A stretch of DNA of 64,000 bases from Gemmatimonadota bacterium (GTDB taxonomy: Bacteria; Gemmatimonadota; Gemmatimonadetes; Gemmatimonadales; Gemmatimonadaceae): NCBI GenBank assembly GCA_021299375.1, contig JAJTGR010000040.1, positions 23,884 through 87,883 of the forward strand, read 5' to 3'. The translations under genes and the position numbers were made by a program. The notes under the pieces were generated by a model. It was not told where the DNA came from. It saw nothing but the letters and a program-made list of their open reading frames with translations, and did not search any database. Positions 8,724 through 17,147 of the stretch are shown in pieces (position 1 is the first letter of the stretch; each line of letters starts with the position of its first letter).

Positions 8724-9298
8724 GCCTGCAGCTCCTGCCGCGCCCCCTGCACGAGAGACGCGAGGAGGCCCCGGTAGCGCACGGCCTCGGCTTCGATGTC
8801 GGTGGGTGTCATGGCATGCGTGCCATGGATGACGTGGGGCGGCAGCCACTGCATGCGGCAGAGCAGCGCCGTGTTCTCGAGCGGCGCCAGCAGCTGCGCG
8901 ACACTCATGCGGTTGCGGCCGCCGGGGGTGTACGCATTCGCGCCGCCACCCGCGCTCACGATCTGCAGCCAGCACTTGCCGGTCAGCGCCGTCCCCTCCC
9001 GGCCGTAGGCCCAGCCATGCTCGAGAACGAGGTCCTGCCACTGTTTGACGAGCGCCGGGGTGCTGTACCAGTAAAAGGGGCACTGCACCACGAGCACGTC
9101 GTGTGCCGCCAGCAGGGCCTGCTCACGTCGCACATCGACGTCGAAGTCGGGGTAGGCTTCGTACAGATCGTGCACCGTGATGCCGGGCATCGTACGCGCC
9201 TCCGCAAGAAGGCGCCGATGCACCCGTGAGCGCTCGAGCGCCGGATGCGCGAACAGCAGGAGCACCCGTCGTGCCGGCGTGCTGCTCTCGTCGGTCAT
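8720..9298 (-). CDS. kefF: Flavodoxin-like NAD(P)H oxidoreductase, KefF/KefG-type ancillary protein
   Basis: The 192-aa cytoplasmic quinone reductase-like protein has a flavodoxin fold. It shows the N-terminal strand and phosphate loop VLLLFAHPALERSRVHRRLL, then the conserved FYWYSTPALVKQWQDLVLEHGWAYG block and a GGGANAYTPGG loop, all characteristic of KefF/KefG. In E. coli these proteins bind the cognate Kef antiporter and are needed for full activity. The ATG at 9298 is the only in-frame start compatible with the family's N-terminus. The stop overlaps the kefC start by 4 bp, and ccdA lies 16 nt upstream. I cannot decide between the KefF and KefG labels. Confidence 0.88.
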   Translation of the reverse strand: MTDESSTPARRVLLLFAHPALERSRVHRRLLAEARTMPGITVHDLYEAYPDFDVDVRREQALLAAHDVLVVQCPFYWYSTPALVKQWQDLVLEHGWAYGREGTALTGKCWLQIVSAGGGANAYTPGGRNRMSVAQLLAPLENTALLCRMQWLPPHVIHGTHAMTPTDIEAEAVRYRGLLASLVQGARQELQA

Positions 9299-9314
9299 CG
9301 CGGAGGCATGCAGG

Positions 9315-10040
9315 TCAGATTCGCTCGACGAGAAACGCGGGGGTGAGCGGCTGCAACCACGCCGCCAGGCGTTCGAACCAGCCGGTGAACATGAGCACAC
9401 CCACCAGCACGAGCAGGAGGCCGGCAAGGCGATTCGCCGTGCCGATGTTGCGCTTGAACGCCTGGAAGAAGCCGAGGAAGCGGTCGAGCAGCAGGGCGCT
9501 CAGCAGGAACGGCACCGCGAGGCCCAGCGAGTAGAAGGTGAGCAGGGTAATGCCCTTGCCCAGCTCCGTCTCGTTCGCCGCCAGCAGCAGGATGGCACCG
9601 AGCGTGGGACCGAGACAGGGCGTCCAGCCCGCCCCGAAGGCGATCCCGACGACCACGGTACCGAGGTACCCGAGGGGCTTGTCGCTCAGGTGCACACGGC
9701 GCTCCTGCTGCAGCGCGCCGACCTTGATGACATCCAGCATCCAGAGTCCCATGAGCACCATGAGCACCCCGCCGAGGCGTGCAATCCACACGCGATACTC
9801 GCGCAACAGCTGGCCGAAGGCACTCGCCCCGGCACCAAGGGCCACGAAGATGAACGTGAAGCCCAGCACGAAGAGCAACGCGTGCACGAGCGCCGTTCGC
9901 CGGGCGCGCGACACATCGTCGAGTCCCATGCCCGTGATGAACGTGACGTAGCTGGGCACTAGCGGTAGCACGCAAGGGCTCAGGAAGCTGAGCAGCCCGG
10001 CAGTGAAGGCCACAAGGATGGTGAGAGACTCAGGCGCCAC
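9315..10040 (-). CDS. ccdA: CcdA-type thiol-disulfide transmembrane transporter
   Basis: CcdA carries reducing equivalents from cytoplasmic thioredoxin across the membrane to periplasmic thiol proteins, for example in cytochrome c maturation. The 241-aa protein has six hydrophobic segments. Its two redox cysteines sit in the expected motifs: LSPCVLPLVPSY (Cys23) and WTPCLGPTLGA (Cys142). The start is GTG 10040. It lies 20 nt after the Fur-family gene and 16 nt before kefF on the same strand. Its placement inside a redox/electrophile-response operon, rather than next to cytochrome maturation genes, suggests a thiol-homeostasis role; that is inference from context. Confidence 0.92.
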   Translation of the reverse strand: MAPESLTILVAFTAGLLSFLSPCVLPLVPSYVTFITGMGLDDVSRARRTALVHALLFVLGFTFIFVALGAGASAFGQLLREYRVWIARLGGVLMVLMGLWMLDVIKVGALQQERRVHLSDKPLGYLGTVVVGIAFGAGWTPCLGPTLGAILLLAANETELGKGITLLTFYSLGLAVPFLLSALLLDRFLGFFQAFKRNIGTANRLAGLLLVLVGVLMFTGWFERLAAWLQPLTPAFLVERI

Positions 10041-10060
10041 GATTGGTCCGGAAGAGAGAA

Positions 10061-10540
10061 TCAGCGCGGAGCGCCGCGGCCACTGCCTCGCCGGCAGTCA
10101 CCACACAGCCCATAGATGACCAGCCGATGCCGCTGTCGCGAGAAGTCGTGGGCCTCGGCCAGCAGTGTCGTCATGCGCTCGAGACGTTCGTCACGAAACT
10201 CCGTGACCCGGCCACAGACGGTGCACAGCAGATGTTCATGATGCGGAACGCCACGGGACGCTTCGTACCGCTTGAAGCCCTCCCCGAAATCACGCTCCAC
10301 CACCAGCCCGCTCCGCACCAGCACCTCCAACGTCCGATAGACGGTGGCCGTGCCCGCCGATGCGCCGCGCGCGCGCAACTCGGTGGCCACCTCGTCGGCC
10401 GAGAGGTGCCGGTCGGTACCAAGCACCACCTCGGCGATCGCCAGACGCTGCGCCGTGGCGGGAAGGTTGTGATCGCGCAGGAATGCACGGAACGCCTCCC
10501 GGTCGGCGACAATCGCGGCAGCGTCCGACGTGTGGCTCAT
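10061..10540 (-). CDS. Fur-family metal-dependent transcriptional regulator
   Basis: A 159-aa DNA-binding repressor. The N-terminal winged helix shows LPATAQRLAIAEVV and the recognition region GTATVYRTLEVL. The C-terminal dimerisation domain has the metal motif HHEHLLCTVCGRVTEF and a second Cys pair YGLCGDC, which together form the structural zinc site. VTEF carries Glu where hydrogen-peroxide-sensing PerR proteins usually have Asp, which favours a Fur-like iron sensor over PerR; this is one-residue reasoning. The gene overlaps the upstream unknown gene by 4 bp and leads into ccdA-kef, so it probably controls its own operon. A palindrome at 11363-11377 is a candidate operator. Confidence 0.88.
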   Translation of the reverse strand: MSHTSDAAAIVADREAFRAFLRDHNLPATAQRLAIAEVVLGTDRHLSADEVATELRARGASAGTATVYRTLEVLVRSGLVVERDFGEGFKRYEASRGVPHHEHLLCTVCGRVTEFRDERLERMTTLLAEAHDFSRQRHRLVIYGLCGDCRRGSGRGAPR

Positions 10541-11271
10541 TCCGCGACGGACGCCGCCGGCACCGGGACCCGAAGGATCTTCGCGACCTGCGCCGCCGTG
10601 TACCGGATGATCTCCGACTCTTCACCGGCCCGCCGCTGCACGCCGCGTACGACGGTCTCAACCGTTACCAGCGGCGCGTCGGCCTCGGCCTTGAGGCTGG
10701 ACTCCCACTTGCCGCGCTCGGGCCCCTTGATGACGTAGCGATAGCGGGCCGTATACACGGTGTGCCGCACCGGGCGAATCGTAGGGGCGAGCGGGACGCG
10801 CTCGACCGCCTCGCCCTCGCCCTGTTCGTCGTCGGTGGGGTCGGCGATCGGTGCGCCAGCACGGGAGATATCCTCGTCGTCGCTCGCCTCGTCGACCAGC
10901 GTCTCGACGGGCACCCTGTCGGCCGGGTCGCCCAGCGGCTCCTCCGGCTGTGCCTCGGCGAGGGCCTCGAGCGCCAGTTCGGGCTCCGTCGGCTCCCCGG
11001 CCGCTGACAGCTCCGATGCGGCCACAACCTCCGGCACCCGCACGGCGAGCACGGCGATTCCCGTCTCGACGGTGCCCTGCCTCAATGGCGAAAACAGGTG
11101 CAGTTCCTCCAGCAGGCTGAGCGGAATCTCGGCCATCACCGCACGGAGAAACCGCTCACAGACCTCGGAGACCGGGGCATCGGCGCGATCGGGAAGCGAA
11201 GGTGCGGTGGGCGACGGCGCATCAGCAATCTCCTGCTGGACGTCGGACACGGGAGTCAACGGAGCGGTCAT
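10537..11271 (-). CDS. Acidic protein of unknown function, first gene of the fur-ccdA-kef operon
   Basis: The 244-aa protein has a strongly acidic, low-complexity middle (Glu/Asp/Pro/Ala-rich, about residues 90-165). This lies between an N-terminal predicted helical part (SEVCERFLRAVMAEIPLSLLEELHLF) and a basic C-terminal part containing RYRYVIKGPERGKWE and a helical EIIRYTAAQVAKIL segment. There is no signal peptide or membrane segment. ATG 11271 was chosen; an in-frame TTG at 11328 would add 19 residues. The stop overlaps the Fur-family start (ATGA), so the two are translationally coupled. I do not recognise a family. Coupling to a regulator might indicate a cofactor or antagonist, but nothing in the sequence shows this. 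Confidence 0.65.
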   Translation of the reverse strand: MTAPLTPVSDVQQEIADAPSPTAPSLPDRADAPVSEVCERFLRAVMAEIPLSLLEELHLFSPLRQGTVETGIAVLAVRVPEVVAASELSAAGEPTEPELALEALAEAQPEEPLGDPADRVPVETLVDEASDDEDISRAGAPIADPTDDEQGEGEAVERVPLAPTIRPVRHTVYTARYRYVIKGPERGKWESSLKAEADAPLVTVETVVRGVQRRAGEESEIIRYTAAQVAKILRVPVPAASVAE

Positions 11272-11362
11272 CACCAAGGGTTGGGGGACTGGGATGGGAA
11301 AGATCACCGGCCCCTCGAGGGGGTACAAGCCGAGACATGGGTTGCGCCCTGCCCCAGGTCCA

Positions 11363-11377
11363 TTATCTTACTGATAA
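11363..11377. promoter_or_regulatory. Palindrome in divergent control region, candidate Fur-family operator
   Basis: TTATC-TTACT-GATAA is a 5-bp perfect inverted repeat with a 5-bp spacer. It sits in an unusually AT-rich patch between the minus-strand fur operon and the plus-strand yceI gene. A second imperfect inverted repeat, TTGT-N6-ACAA (11380-11393), follows directly. The location, divergent from a Fur-family gene, is where an autoregulatory operator is expected. The match to the classical GATAAT-type Fur box is only partial. Confidence 0.45.
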
Positions 11378-11440
11378 ATTGTTGCTCGACAAACTACCAT
11401 GTTCACGGCACACGCCCTGCCCGTTCTCTCTGGAGCTGTC

Positions 11441-12040
11441 ATGCTCGCACCCCGTTCGGCCCGTCATGTGACCACCCTGCTGTCGCTGCTCTCGCTGCCG
11501 CTCCTCGCCGCCGCACGTCCGCTGCCCGAGCCGAAGCCGCATGTCATCGACAAGGCGCACAGCGAGATCAATTTCGTTGCGGATTCGCGGCTGCTCAGCG
11601 CACACGGTTTCTTCGGCAAGTGGGACGCCGATGTGAAGCTCGACGCGGCCAACTGGACCAACTCGTCCGTCAGCATCACGATCGACGCGGCCAGCATCAA
11701 CACGCGCGTGGAGCGTCGTGACGGGCACCTGAAGAGCGCCGATTTCTTCGACGTGGCCAAGCACCCGACCATCACCTTCAAGTCGGTGAGCGTGGCGTCC
11801 GCGGGCGCGAACAAGCTCGAGATCACCGGCGACCTGACCGTGCGCGGCACCACCAGGCGCATCACCGTCCCGGCCACGATGATGTTCTATGAGCAAGGCA
11901 CCGGCCGCTTCCGCGGCACCTTCACGATCAACCGGATGGACTACGGGGTGAGCTACGATTCGAAGCTCAACCCGATCCAACCCGAGGTGCAGGTGCAGTG
12001 GGATATCGCCCTGAGCGAGCCCAAGCCCCCCGCGAAGTAG
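11441..12040 (+). CDS. YceI-family periplasmic lipid-binding-like protein
   Basis: The 199-aa protein has an N-terminal signal peptide (LLSLLSLPLLAAARP) and a YceI lipocalin-like domain. The hallmarks are the opening HVIDKAHSEINFVADSRLLSAHGFFGKWDADV, the central HLKSADFFDVAKHPTITFKS, and the LTVRGTTRRITVP block. YceI proteins bind isoprenoid or other lipids in an extended beta-barrel and are often induced by base or oxidative stress. ATG 11441 was chosen because GGAG lies 7 nt upstream; the ATG at 11399 would place extra residues before the signal peptide. It is divergent from the fur operon across an AT-rich region holding the palindrome at 11363, so shared control is plausible. Confidence 0.9.
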   Translation: MLAPRSARHVTTLLSLLSLPLLAAARPLPEPKPHVIDKAHSEINFVADSRLLSAHGFFGKWDADVKLDAANWTNSSVSITIDAASINTRVERRDGHLKSADFFDVAKHPTITFKSVSVASAGANKLEITGDLTVRGTTRRITVPATMMFYEQGTGRFRGTFTINRMDYGVSYDSKLNPIQPEVQVQWDIALSEPKPPAK

Positions 12041-12060
12041 GCCACGCCATCGACACGACG

Positions 12061-12091
12061 AACGCCGACCGCGCCCCGCGCAGTCGGCGTT
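12061..12091 (+). terminator. Hairpin downstream of yceI
   Basis: Nine-bp perfect stem AACGCCGAC / GTCGGCGTT with a 13-nt GC-rich loop, starting 20 nt after the yceI stop and followed by TCCATTTCC. It lies between convergent genes and can serve as an intrinsic terminator, though the U-tract is poor. Confidence 0.55.
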
Positions 12092-12145
12092 TCCATTTCC
12101 CGCGCCCCCCCAGCTCGCGCCCCTCCGGCTTGCGCCGTCCCGCCG

Positions 12146-13294
12146 TTACCCCGCCGCGACGATCCCTTCCGCCGCCCGCACCAGCGTGTCCGCCGCCTGC
12201 ACCAGGCTCACCCGGAACTTGCCCCGGCCGGCTGCCCCGAAGGCGATACCCGGTGTCACGACCACGCCTGGCCCCCGCAAGAGCGTATCGACCCACTCCC
12301 AGTCGCTCAGCCCTGCCGGCACGTCAAGCCACAGGTACATCGTCGCCCGCGGCGCCTCCACCGGCCATCCGCCGCGCCGGAATGCCGCCACGATCGCATC
12401 GCGCCGCGAGCGATACTCGGCGACGATCGGCGGCACCAGCGTCGCGTGGTGCAGGAACGCCGCCGTCCCCGCCAGCTGCGCGAGCGTCGATACCCCATAG
12501 CCGATGTTCGAGCGATAGGCATCCAGCCGCGTGATGGCCTCGCGCTTGCCCGCCATGAAGGCAATCCGCACCCCCGCCATGTTGAAGCTCTTGCTGCAGG
12601 TGTGCGTCTCCACGGCCACCCGGTGCGCACCCGGCACTTGCAGCACACTCGGCACCGCGAACCCGTCGAAGGACAGCTCACTGTACGCGAGGTCACTGAG
12701 CAGGAGCACCCCGTGCCGCTCCGCAAACGCCACATAGCGGGCGAGTTCGTCGAGCGATACCGCCGTGGTGGTCGGATTGCCCGGGTAGTTCACGATCATG
12801 ACTTTCGCGCGCGCCACGTGCGCGGCGTCGATCGCCTCGAGATCGAGGCGCCCGTCGGCGAGGAACGGCACGAACACCGGCTCGGCCCCAGCCAGCATCG
12901 CGGCGCGCGCGTACACCGGGTAGTACACCTCCGGCACCAGCACCACGTCACCAGGATTCACCTGCGACTGGATGAGCTCCGCGATCCCTTCCTTCGAACC
13001 CGCGAGCGCGAGCACCTCCTGCACCGGATCGAGATGCACGCCGAAGCGCGACGCGAGATACCCCTGCACCGCCGCGGCATACTGCGGGTGCGCCCGGAAA
13101 TGCGGGTAGCCGCTGAGCGCGCGATCGGCGGCCGCGCGCTGCATCGCCTCCACGACCACCTCGGGAATTGGCCCATCGGGACTCCCGATGCCGACATCGA
13201 TGAGCGTCTTGCCCGACGCGCGCGCCGCCGCGCGGCGGGCGTCGAGCTCGTAGAACACGTAGGGAGGGATGGCGTCGAGTGTCCGGGCAGTCAT
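12146..13294 (-). CDS. Class I/II PLP aminotransferase, LL-diaminopimelate aminotransferase-like
   Basis: The 382-aa fold-type I aminotransferase shows IDVGIGSPDGPIP at the N-terminal substrate region, the NYPGNPT motif (Asn contacting PLP), and the Schiff-base lysine in SKSFNMAG (Lys235). These closely resemble LL-diaminopimelate aminotransferase (DapL) and related AlaC-type enzymes, which act in lysine and murein precursor synthesis or alanine formation. Start ATG 13294 gives the family length; the reading frame stays open a further 229 codons upstream, but that part has no family similarity. The exact substrate cannot be fixed by eye. priA lies 455 bp upstream on the same strand, so this gene may have its own promoter. 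Confidence 0.85.
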   Translation of the reverse strand: MTARTLDAIPPYVFYELDARRAAARASGKTLIDVGIGSPDGPIPEVVVEAMQRAAADRALSGYPHFRAHPQYAAAVQGYLASRFGVHLDPVQEVLALAGSKEGIAELIQSQVNPGDVVLVPEVYYPVYARAAMLAGAEPVFVPFLADGRLDLEAIDAAHVARAKVMIVNYPGNPTTTAVSLDELARYVAFAERHGVLLLSDLAYSELSFDGFAVPSVLQVPGAHRVAVETHTCSKSFNMAGVRIAFMAGKREAITRLDAYRSNIGYGVSTLAQLAGTAAFLHHATLVPPIVAEYRSRRDAIVAAFRRGGWPVEAPRATMYLWLDVPAGLSDWEWVDTLLRGPGVVVTPGIAFGAAGRGKFRVSLVQAADTLVRAAEGIVAAG

Positions 13295-13749
13295 GGGCGT
13301 GAAGTTAGCATGCAATCGACGCCAGAGCCGGGGAACGCGGTTCCCGGCACCCGCGCTACAGCGGCGCTTCCGGCTTCGGCGTGGGTGGGTCTGTCCACGT
13401 CGCGGTCCCCTGGATAGCTGGCCAGGCGGGCACCGCGAGGCGGGCACCGCCTTCGGCGTCGCGATCACCAACGGGAGAACAGCCGGATCGCCCTGCCCAG
13501 CAGCCCACCCGCGCGCGCTCCGCGGGTGGCGCACCCGGGGTGAGCCGGTGGGGCCTCCCGTCGTGGATCGCCCCCCGCAGGGGGGCCACGACGCCATCGC
13601 GCCGGGCTCGCTCGACCGGGCGCGCTTCGCACGGCGCGTGATGCCGGGGTGATGCCGGGGTGGCCCCGGACGCCCCCGACCGCCATAGGGCGCGCGATTC
13701 CGGCTGCCGCGCAACCGAACGCCACCCCACGCGAAACCGCGAAGAGCCC
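13295..13749. other. 455-bp gap between priA and the aminotransferase, no confident gene
   Basis: This is the longest non-coding-looking stretch in the first half of the window. It contains a hairpin at 13327-13348 (GCCGGGGAAC / GTTCCCGGC) just upstream of the aminotransferase, a short tandem GGCGGGCACCGC (two copies near 13428-13452), and a tandem GTGATGCCGGG (near 13638-13660). Open frames exist on both strands but show no recognisable protein features. It may contain promoter or untranslated sequence, or a decayed gene. Confidence 0.5.
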
Positions 13750-16044
13750 CTACAGCAACGACACGGGGTCGCGGTCCACCACCAGACGCAGCTCGGCGTC
13801 GCGGGGCACGGGGCACCGCTCGGCAACATAGCGGGCCACCCGGGTCATCAGCTTCGGTTGCGACGACTTGAGCAGGAAGTGCCAGCGCCAGCGGTCCTTG
13901 ATGCGATCGATCGGGCACGGGGCCGGGCCAACCAGCACGAGATCGCGCAGTCCCTGACGCGTCATCAACTCCCCCAACCACTCGGCCGCGCCCATGCAGG
14001 CAGCGGCCGTGGCGACCTGGTCGACCCCACTGACCAGCACATTCGCCAGCGACACGAACGGCGGATAGGCCGGCAGGCGTCGCGCGCCCAATTCCTCGCG
14101 CACGAAACCGAGAAAGTCATGCGACAGTGCATGGCGCACCGCGTGGGCCTCGGGCATACGCGTCTGGACGATCACTTCGCCGCCCTTGGCGCCGCGCCCG
14201 GCACGTCCCGCCACCTGGCTGAGCAACTGGAAGGTGCGCTCGGACGCGCGGAAGTCGGGCAGGTTGAGGCCCGTGTCGGCGTCGACGACGCCCACCAGGG
14301 TGACGTTCGGAAAATCCAGTCCCTTGGCGATCATCTGCGTCCCCAGCAGAATGTCCACCTCGCCGCGGCCCACGCGATCGAGGATCTGCGTGTGCGCCCA
14401 TTTTCCGCTCGTCGTGTCCACATCCATGCGCGCGATGCGCGCGTCGGGAAAGCGCTCCGCCACCAGCCGCTCCACCTGCTGCGTGCCAAGGCCCCGCTTT
14501 CTTGGCGATTCGGCACCGCAGCGCCCGCACACCGCGGGCACCTCCACCTGGTGCTGGCAATAGTGACAGACCAGCGCCTCGGGCACGCGATGATACGTGA
14601 GCGAGATGCTGCAGTGCGGACACACGGGGACATCGCCGCAGGCTTGGCACTGGATGAACGCGGCATAACCGCGGCGGTTGAGAAGCAGCAGCGTCTGCTC
14701 ACCCAGCGTCAACCGTGATTCCACCGCGGCGAGCAGGGTGGGGCTGAATACCCCGACCGCGGGATCATGGGGGGCATGCGGCGCGCGATGCGCGAGGTGC
14801 TGCTGGCTCACGGCGCGCATGTCCACCACCGTCACCGGTGGCAGTTGGGCCCCGGCGGCGCGGTCGGGCAGCGTGAGGCGTACCGCCTGCCCCCGGTCGG
14901 CCCGCTCCCAGCTCTCGAGGCTCGGGGTGGCGCTGCCGAGCACCACCAGGGCCCCCTCGGCGCGGGCGCGCACGATCGCCGCTTCACGCGCATGGTAGCG
15001 CGGTGTCTCGGACTGCTTGTAGCTCCCCTCGTGCTCCTCGTCGACGATCACCACGCCGACCCGCTCCAGCGGCGCGAAGAGCGCCGAACGCGCACCGACG
15101 GCAATGCGGCGTTCGCCGCGTCGCAGGGCATGCCACGCGTCGAGCCGTTCGCCGTCGCTGAGCCCCGAGTGCAGCACCGCCACGTCGTCGCCGAATGCTC
15201 CACGGAAGCGGTCGACCGTTTGCGACGTGAGGGCAATCTCGGGCACCAGCACGATGGCGGTTCGCCCCGGCTCGGCAAGCACCGCGCGCAGCACTTCGAT
15301 GTACACGAGGGTCTTGCCACTGCCGGTGATGCCGTGCAGCAGGAACACCTGCCCCGGATCACCGGCGAGAATGGAGGCGATGGCCTCGCGCTGCGCCACC
15401 GACGGATGGGGCGGTGGGGCCACGCCGGCGCGCTCGGCGAACGGATCACGGGCCCGCGCCTCGTTGCGCACCTCCACGAGGCCGCGCTTGACCATGGCCG
15501 TGATCACGCCGGCTGAGCAGTTGGCCTGCACACGCAGCGCCTCGAGCGGCGCCATGCCCCCTTGTGCCTCGAGCAGATCGTACACGGCGCGCTGCTGCTT
15601 CGCACGGGCGAAGGTCTGCTCGCGCTGCAGCAGCGACGGCAACTCCTGCATGAGGTGCACGACACGCTGTGTCTTTGCCGCCGGCGACGGCGTGTTGGGC
15701 TGCGTGAGCGCCGTGGGCAACATGGCGCGCAGCGTCAGGCCCAGCGGTGCCGCATACCAGTCGGCAATCCAGCGCGCGGTGTGCACCAGCGGCGCCGGAA
15801 GCGACGGCACGTCATCGACCACGGCGCGCACCGGCTTGAGGGACACGCCGGCCGGCGGCTCGGCCGCCCCGAGGCAGACGCCGATCTCGGTGCGATTGCG
15901 GAACGGCACCAGCACCCGGGCCCCGACGGCCACCGGCCATGCGACGCCATCGGGCACGCGGTAGCTGAACGTCCGGAACAGCGGCACCGCCAGCGCCACC
16001 TCGATGCAGCGCCCGGCGCTCACGCCGCCCGCTCCGCCGGACAC
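13750..16044 (-). CDS. priA: Primosomal protein N', replication restart helicase
   Basis: PriA recognises stalled forks and reloads the replisome. The 764-aa protein contains the N-terminal DNA-binding domain (EVALAVPLFRTFSYRVPDG), Walker A HGITGSGKT, the DEEH box in VIVDEEHEGSYKQ, and GSATPSLES (motif III). The zinc cluster follows with its cysteine pairs (CQACGDVPVCPHC, then CHYC and CGRCG), then helicase motifs V-VI (GTQMIAKGLDFPNVTLVG, QVAGRAGRG). The start is GTG 16044; an in-frame GTG at 16023 is also possible. It follows the dipeptide epimerase by 25 nt on the same strand. The family assignment is unambiguous. Confidence 0.96.
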   Translation of the reverse strand: MSGGAGGVSAGRCIEVALAVPLFRTFSYRVPDGVAWPVAVGARVLVPFRNRTEIGVCLGAAEPPAGVSLKPVRAVVDDVPSLPAPLVHTARWIADWYAAPLGLTLRAMLPTALTQPNTPSPAAKTQRVVHLMQELPSLLQREQTFARAKQQRAVYDLLEAQGGMAPLEALRVQANCSAGVITAMVKRGLVEVRNEARARDPFAERAGVAPPPHPSVAQREAIASILAGDPGQVFLLHGITGSGKTLVYIEVLRAVLAEPGRTAIVLVPEIALTSQTVDRFRGAFGDDVAVLHSGLSDGERLDAWHALRRGERRIAVGARSALFAPLERVGVVIVDEEHEGSYKQSETPRYHAREAAIVRARAEGALVVLGSATPSLESWERADRGQAVRLTLPDRAAGAQLPPVTVVDMRAVSQQHLAHRAPHAPHDPAVGVFSPTLLAAVESRLTLGEQTLLLLNRRGYAAFIQCQACGDVPVCPHCSISLTYHRVPEALVCHYCQHQVEVPAVCGRCGAESPRKRGLGTQQVERLVAERFPDARIARMDVDTTSGKWAHTQILDRVGRGEVDILLGTQMIAKGLDFPNVTLVGVVDADTGLNLPDFRASERTFQLLSQVAGRAGRGAKGGEVIVQTRMPEAHAVRHALSHDFLGFVREELGARRLPAYPPFVSLANVLVSGVDQVATAAACMGAAEWLGELMTRQGLRDLVLVGPAPCPIDRIKDRWRWHFLLKSSQPKLMTRVARYVAERCPVPRDAELRLVVDRDPVSLL

Positions 16045-16069
16045 ACGGTGGCCGCTCGCACGACCGGCG

Positions 16070-17092
16070 TCAGCGCCGTGAAACGCCGAGCCCGGGAGCG
16101 TGGCCCAACGTCACCTGCCCGCCGGGAATGCCGGGGCCGGTAAACGGATCGTCGGCGAGCAACGCCGCCCCATCGAGGTCCGCGTCGTCGAGCAGCGGCG
16201 CAAAATGCGCCGCGGCGGCGATACCGAGCGTCGTCTCGATCATGCAACCGCACATCACGCGCATGCCGTGGGCACGGGCCACGGCAATCATGCGCAACGC
16301 CTCGCGCAGGGAGCCGCACTTGGCCAGCTTGATGTTCACGCCGTCCACGACGCCCGCGAGCTTGGGGATGTCGCTGGCCACCAGGCATGATTCGTCGGCC
16401 ACCACGGGAATGTTCGCCCGATCGCGCACGAACCGCAGGCCCGCGAGATCATCCGGCGGCAGCGGTTGCTCGAGCAGGTCCACGCCCACCTCGTTCAGCA
16501 CGTCGAGCATGCCCAGCGCCTGCTTGGGCGTCCAGGCGCAGTTGGCATCGACACGAAGGGTGGCCGCGGGCGCCTCCTGCCGCACGATGCGCAGCACCTC
16601 GCGGTCCCACGAGGAGCCGAGCTTGATCTTGAGGATGGGGTAGGGCGCCGCCTCGCGCACACGCGCACGCAGCGTAGCCTCGTCGGGGGCGATGCCAATG
16701 GTGAAGCTCGATGGTGGCACCGCGGTGGCGTCGAGCCCCCACAGCTTCCACACCGGTATCCCGAGCCGCTTGGCGGCAAGGTCGTGCAGCGCGGCGCTCA
16801 CCGCGCAGCGTGCGCTGGCGTTCCAGCGCATCGTTTTCTCGAGCTCGCGCTCGATGGCGTCGATGGACCACGCGTCAGCATGCTCCAGCACCGGCGCGAG
16901 GCGCTGGAGCGCCACCATCACCGTGTCCGCCGTTTCCCCGTAGAACTTGCTGGGGGAGGCCTCGCCCCACCCCTCGGCGCCATCGCGGTCCACGAGGCGC
17001 ACCCACACCACTCTGTACTCCGATTGGCCACCGCGAGCAATGATGAACGGGTGCCGCGTGTGGACCGTGACGATCTCGGCGTGGAGCTGCAT
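16070..17092 (-). CDS. L-Ala-D/L-Glu (dipeptide) epimerase, enolase superfamily
   Basis: The 340-aa muconate-lactonising-subgroup enzyme epimerises L-Ala-D-Glu released from murein peptides so that it can be degraded. Catalytic residues are all visible: Lys155-x-Lys157 in LKIKLG, metal ligands Asp182 (VDAN), Glu208 (LLEQP) and Asp233 (VADES), and Lys255 in NIKLAKCG. The N-terminal capping domain spans about 1-120. ATG 17092 is the family-like start; the 37 upstream codons carry no family similarity. With murQ/anmK 15 kb away this fits a cell-wall recycling pathway. Other dipeptide specificities in this subgroup cannot be excluded. Confidence 0.87.
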   Translation of the reverse strand: MQLHAEIVTVHTRHPFIIARGGQSEYRVVWVRLVDRDGAEGWGEASPSKFYGETADTVMVALQRLAPVLEHADAWSIDAIERELEKTMRWNASARCAVSAALHDLAAKRLGIPVWKLWGLDATAVPPSSFTIGIAPDEATLRARVREAAPYPILKIKLGSSWDREVLRIVRQEAPAATLRVDANCAWTPKQALGMLDVLNEVGVDLLEQPLPPDDLAGLRFVRDRANIPVVADESCLVASDIPKLAGVVDGVNIKLAKCGSLREALRMIAVARAHGMRVMCGCMIETTLGIAAAAHFAPLLDDADLDGAALLADDPFTGPGIPGGQVTLGHAPGLGVSRR

Positions 17093-17147
17093 GGCAGGAA
17101 AGGTGGGGGGAAGGAGGTAGACCGGTGAATCGCACACCGGGTCGCGA

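Noticed and set aside
13356..13829. 157-codon minus-strand frame in the priA-aminotransferase gap
   Set aside because: It overlaps the priA 3' end in another frame and has no domain, signal or start-site support.
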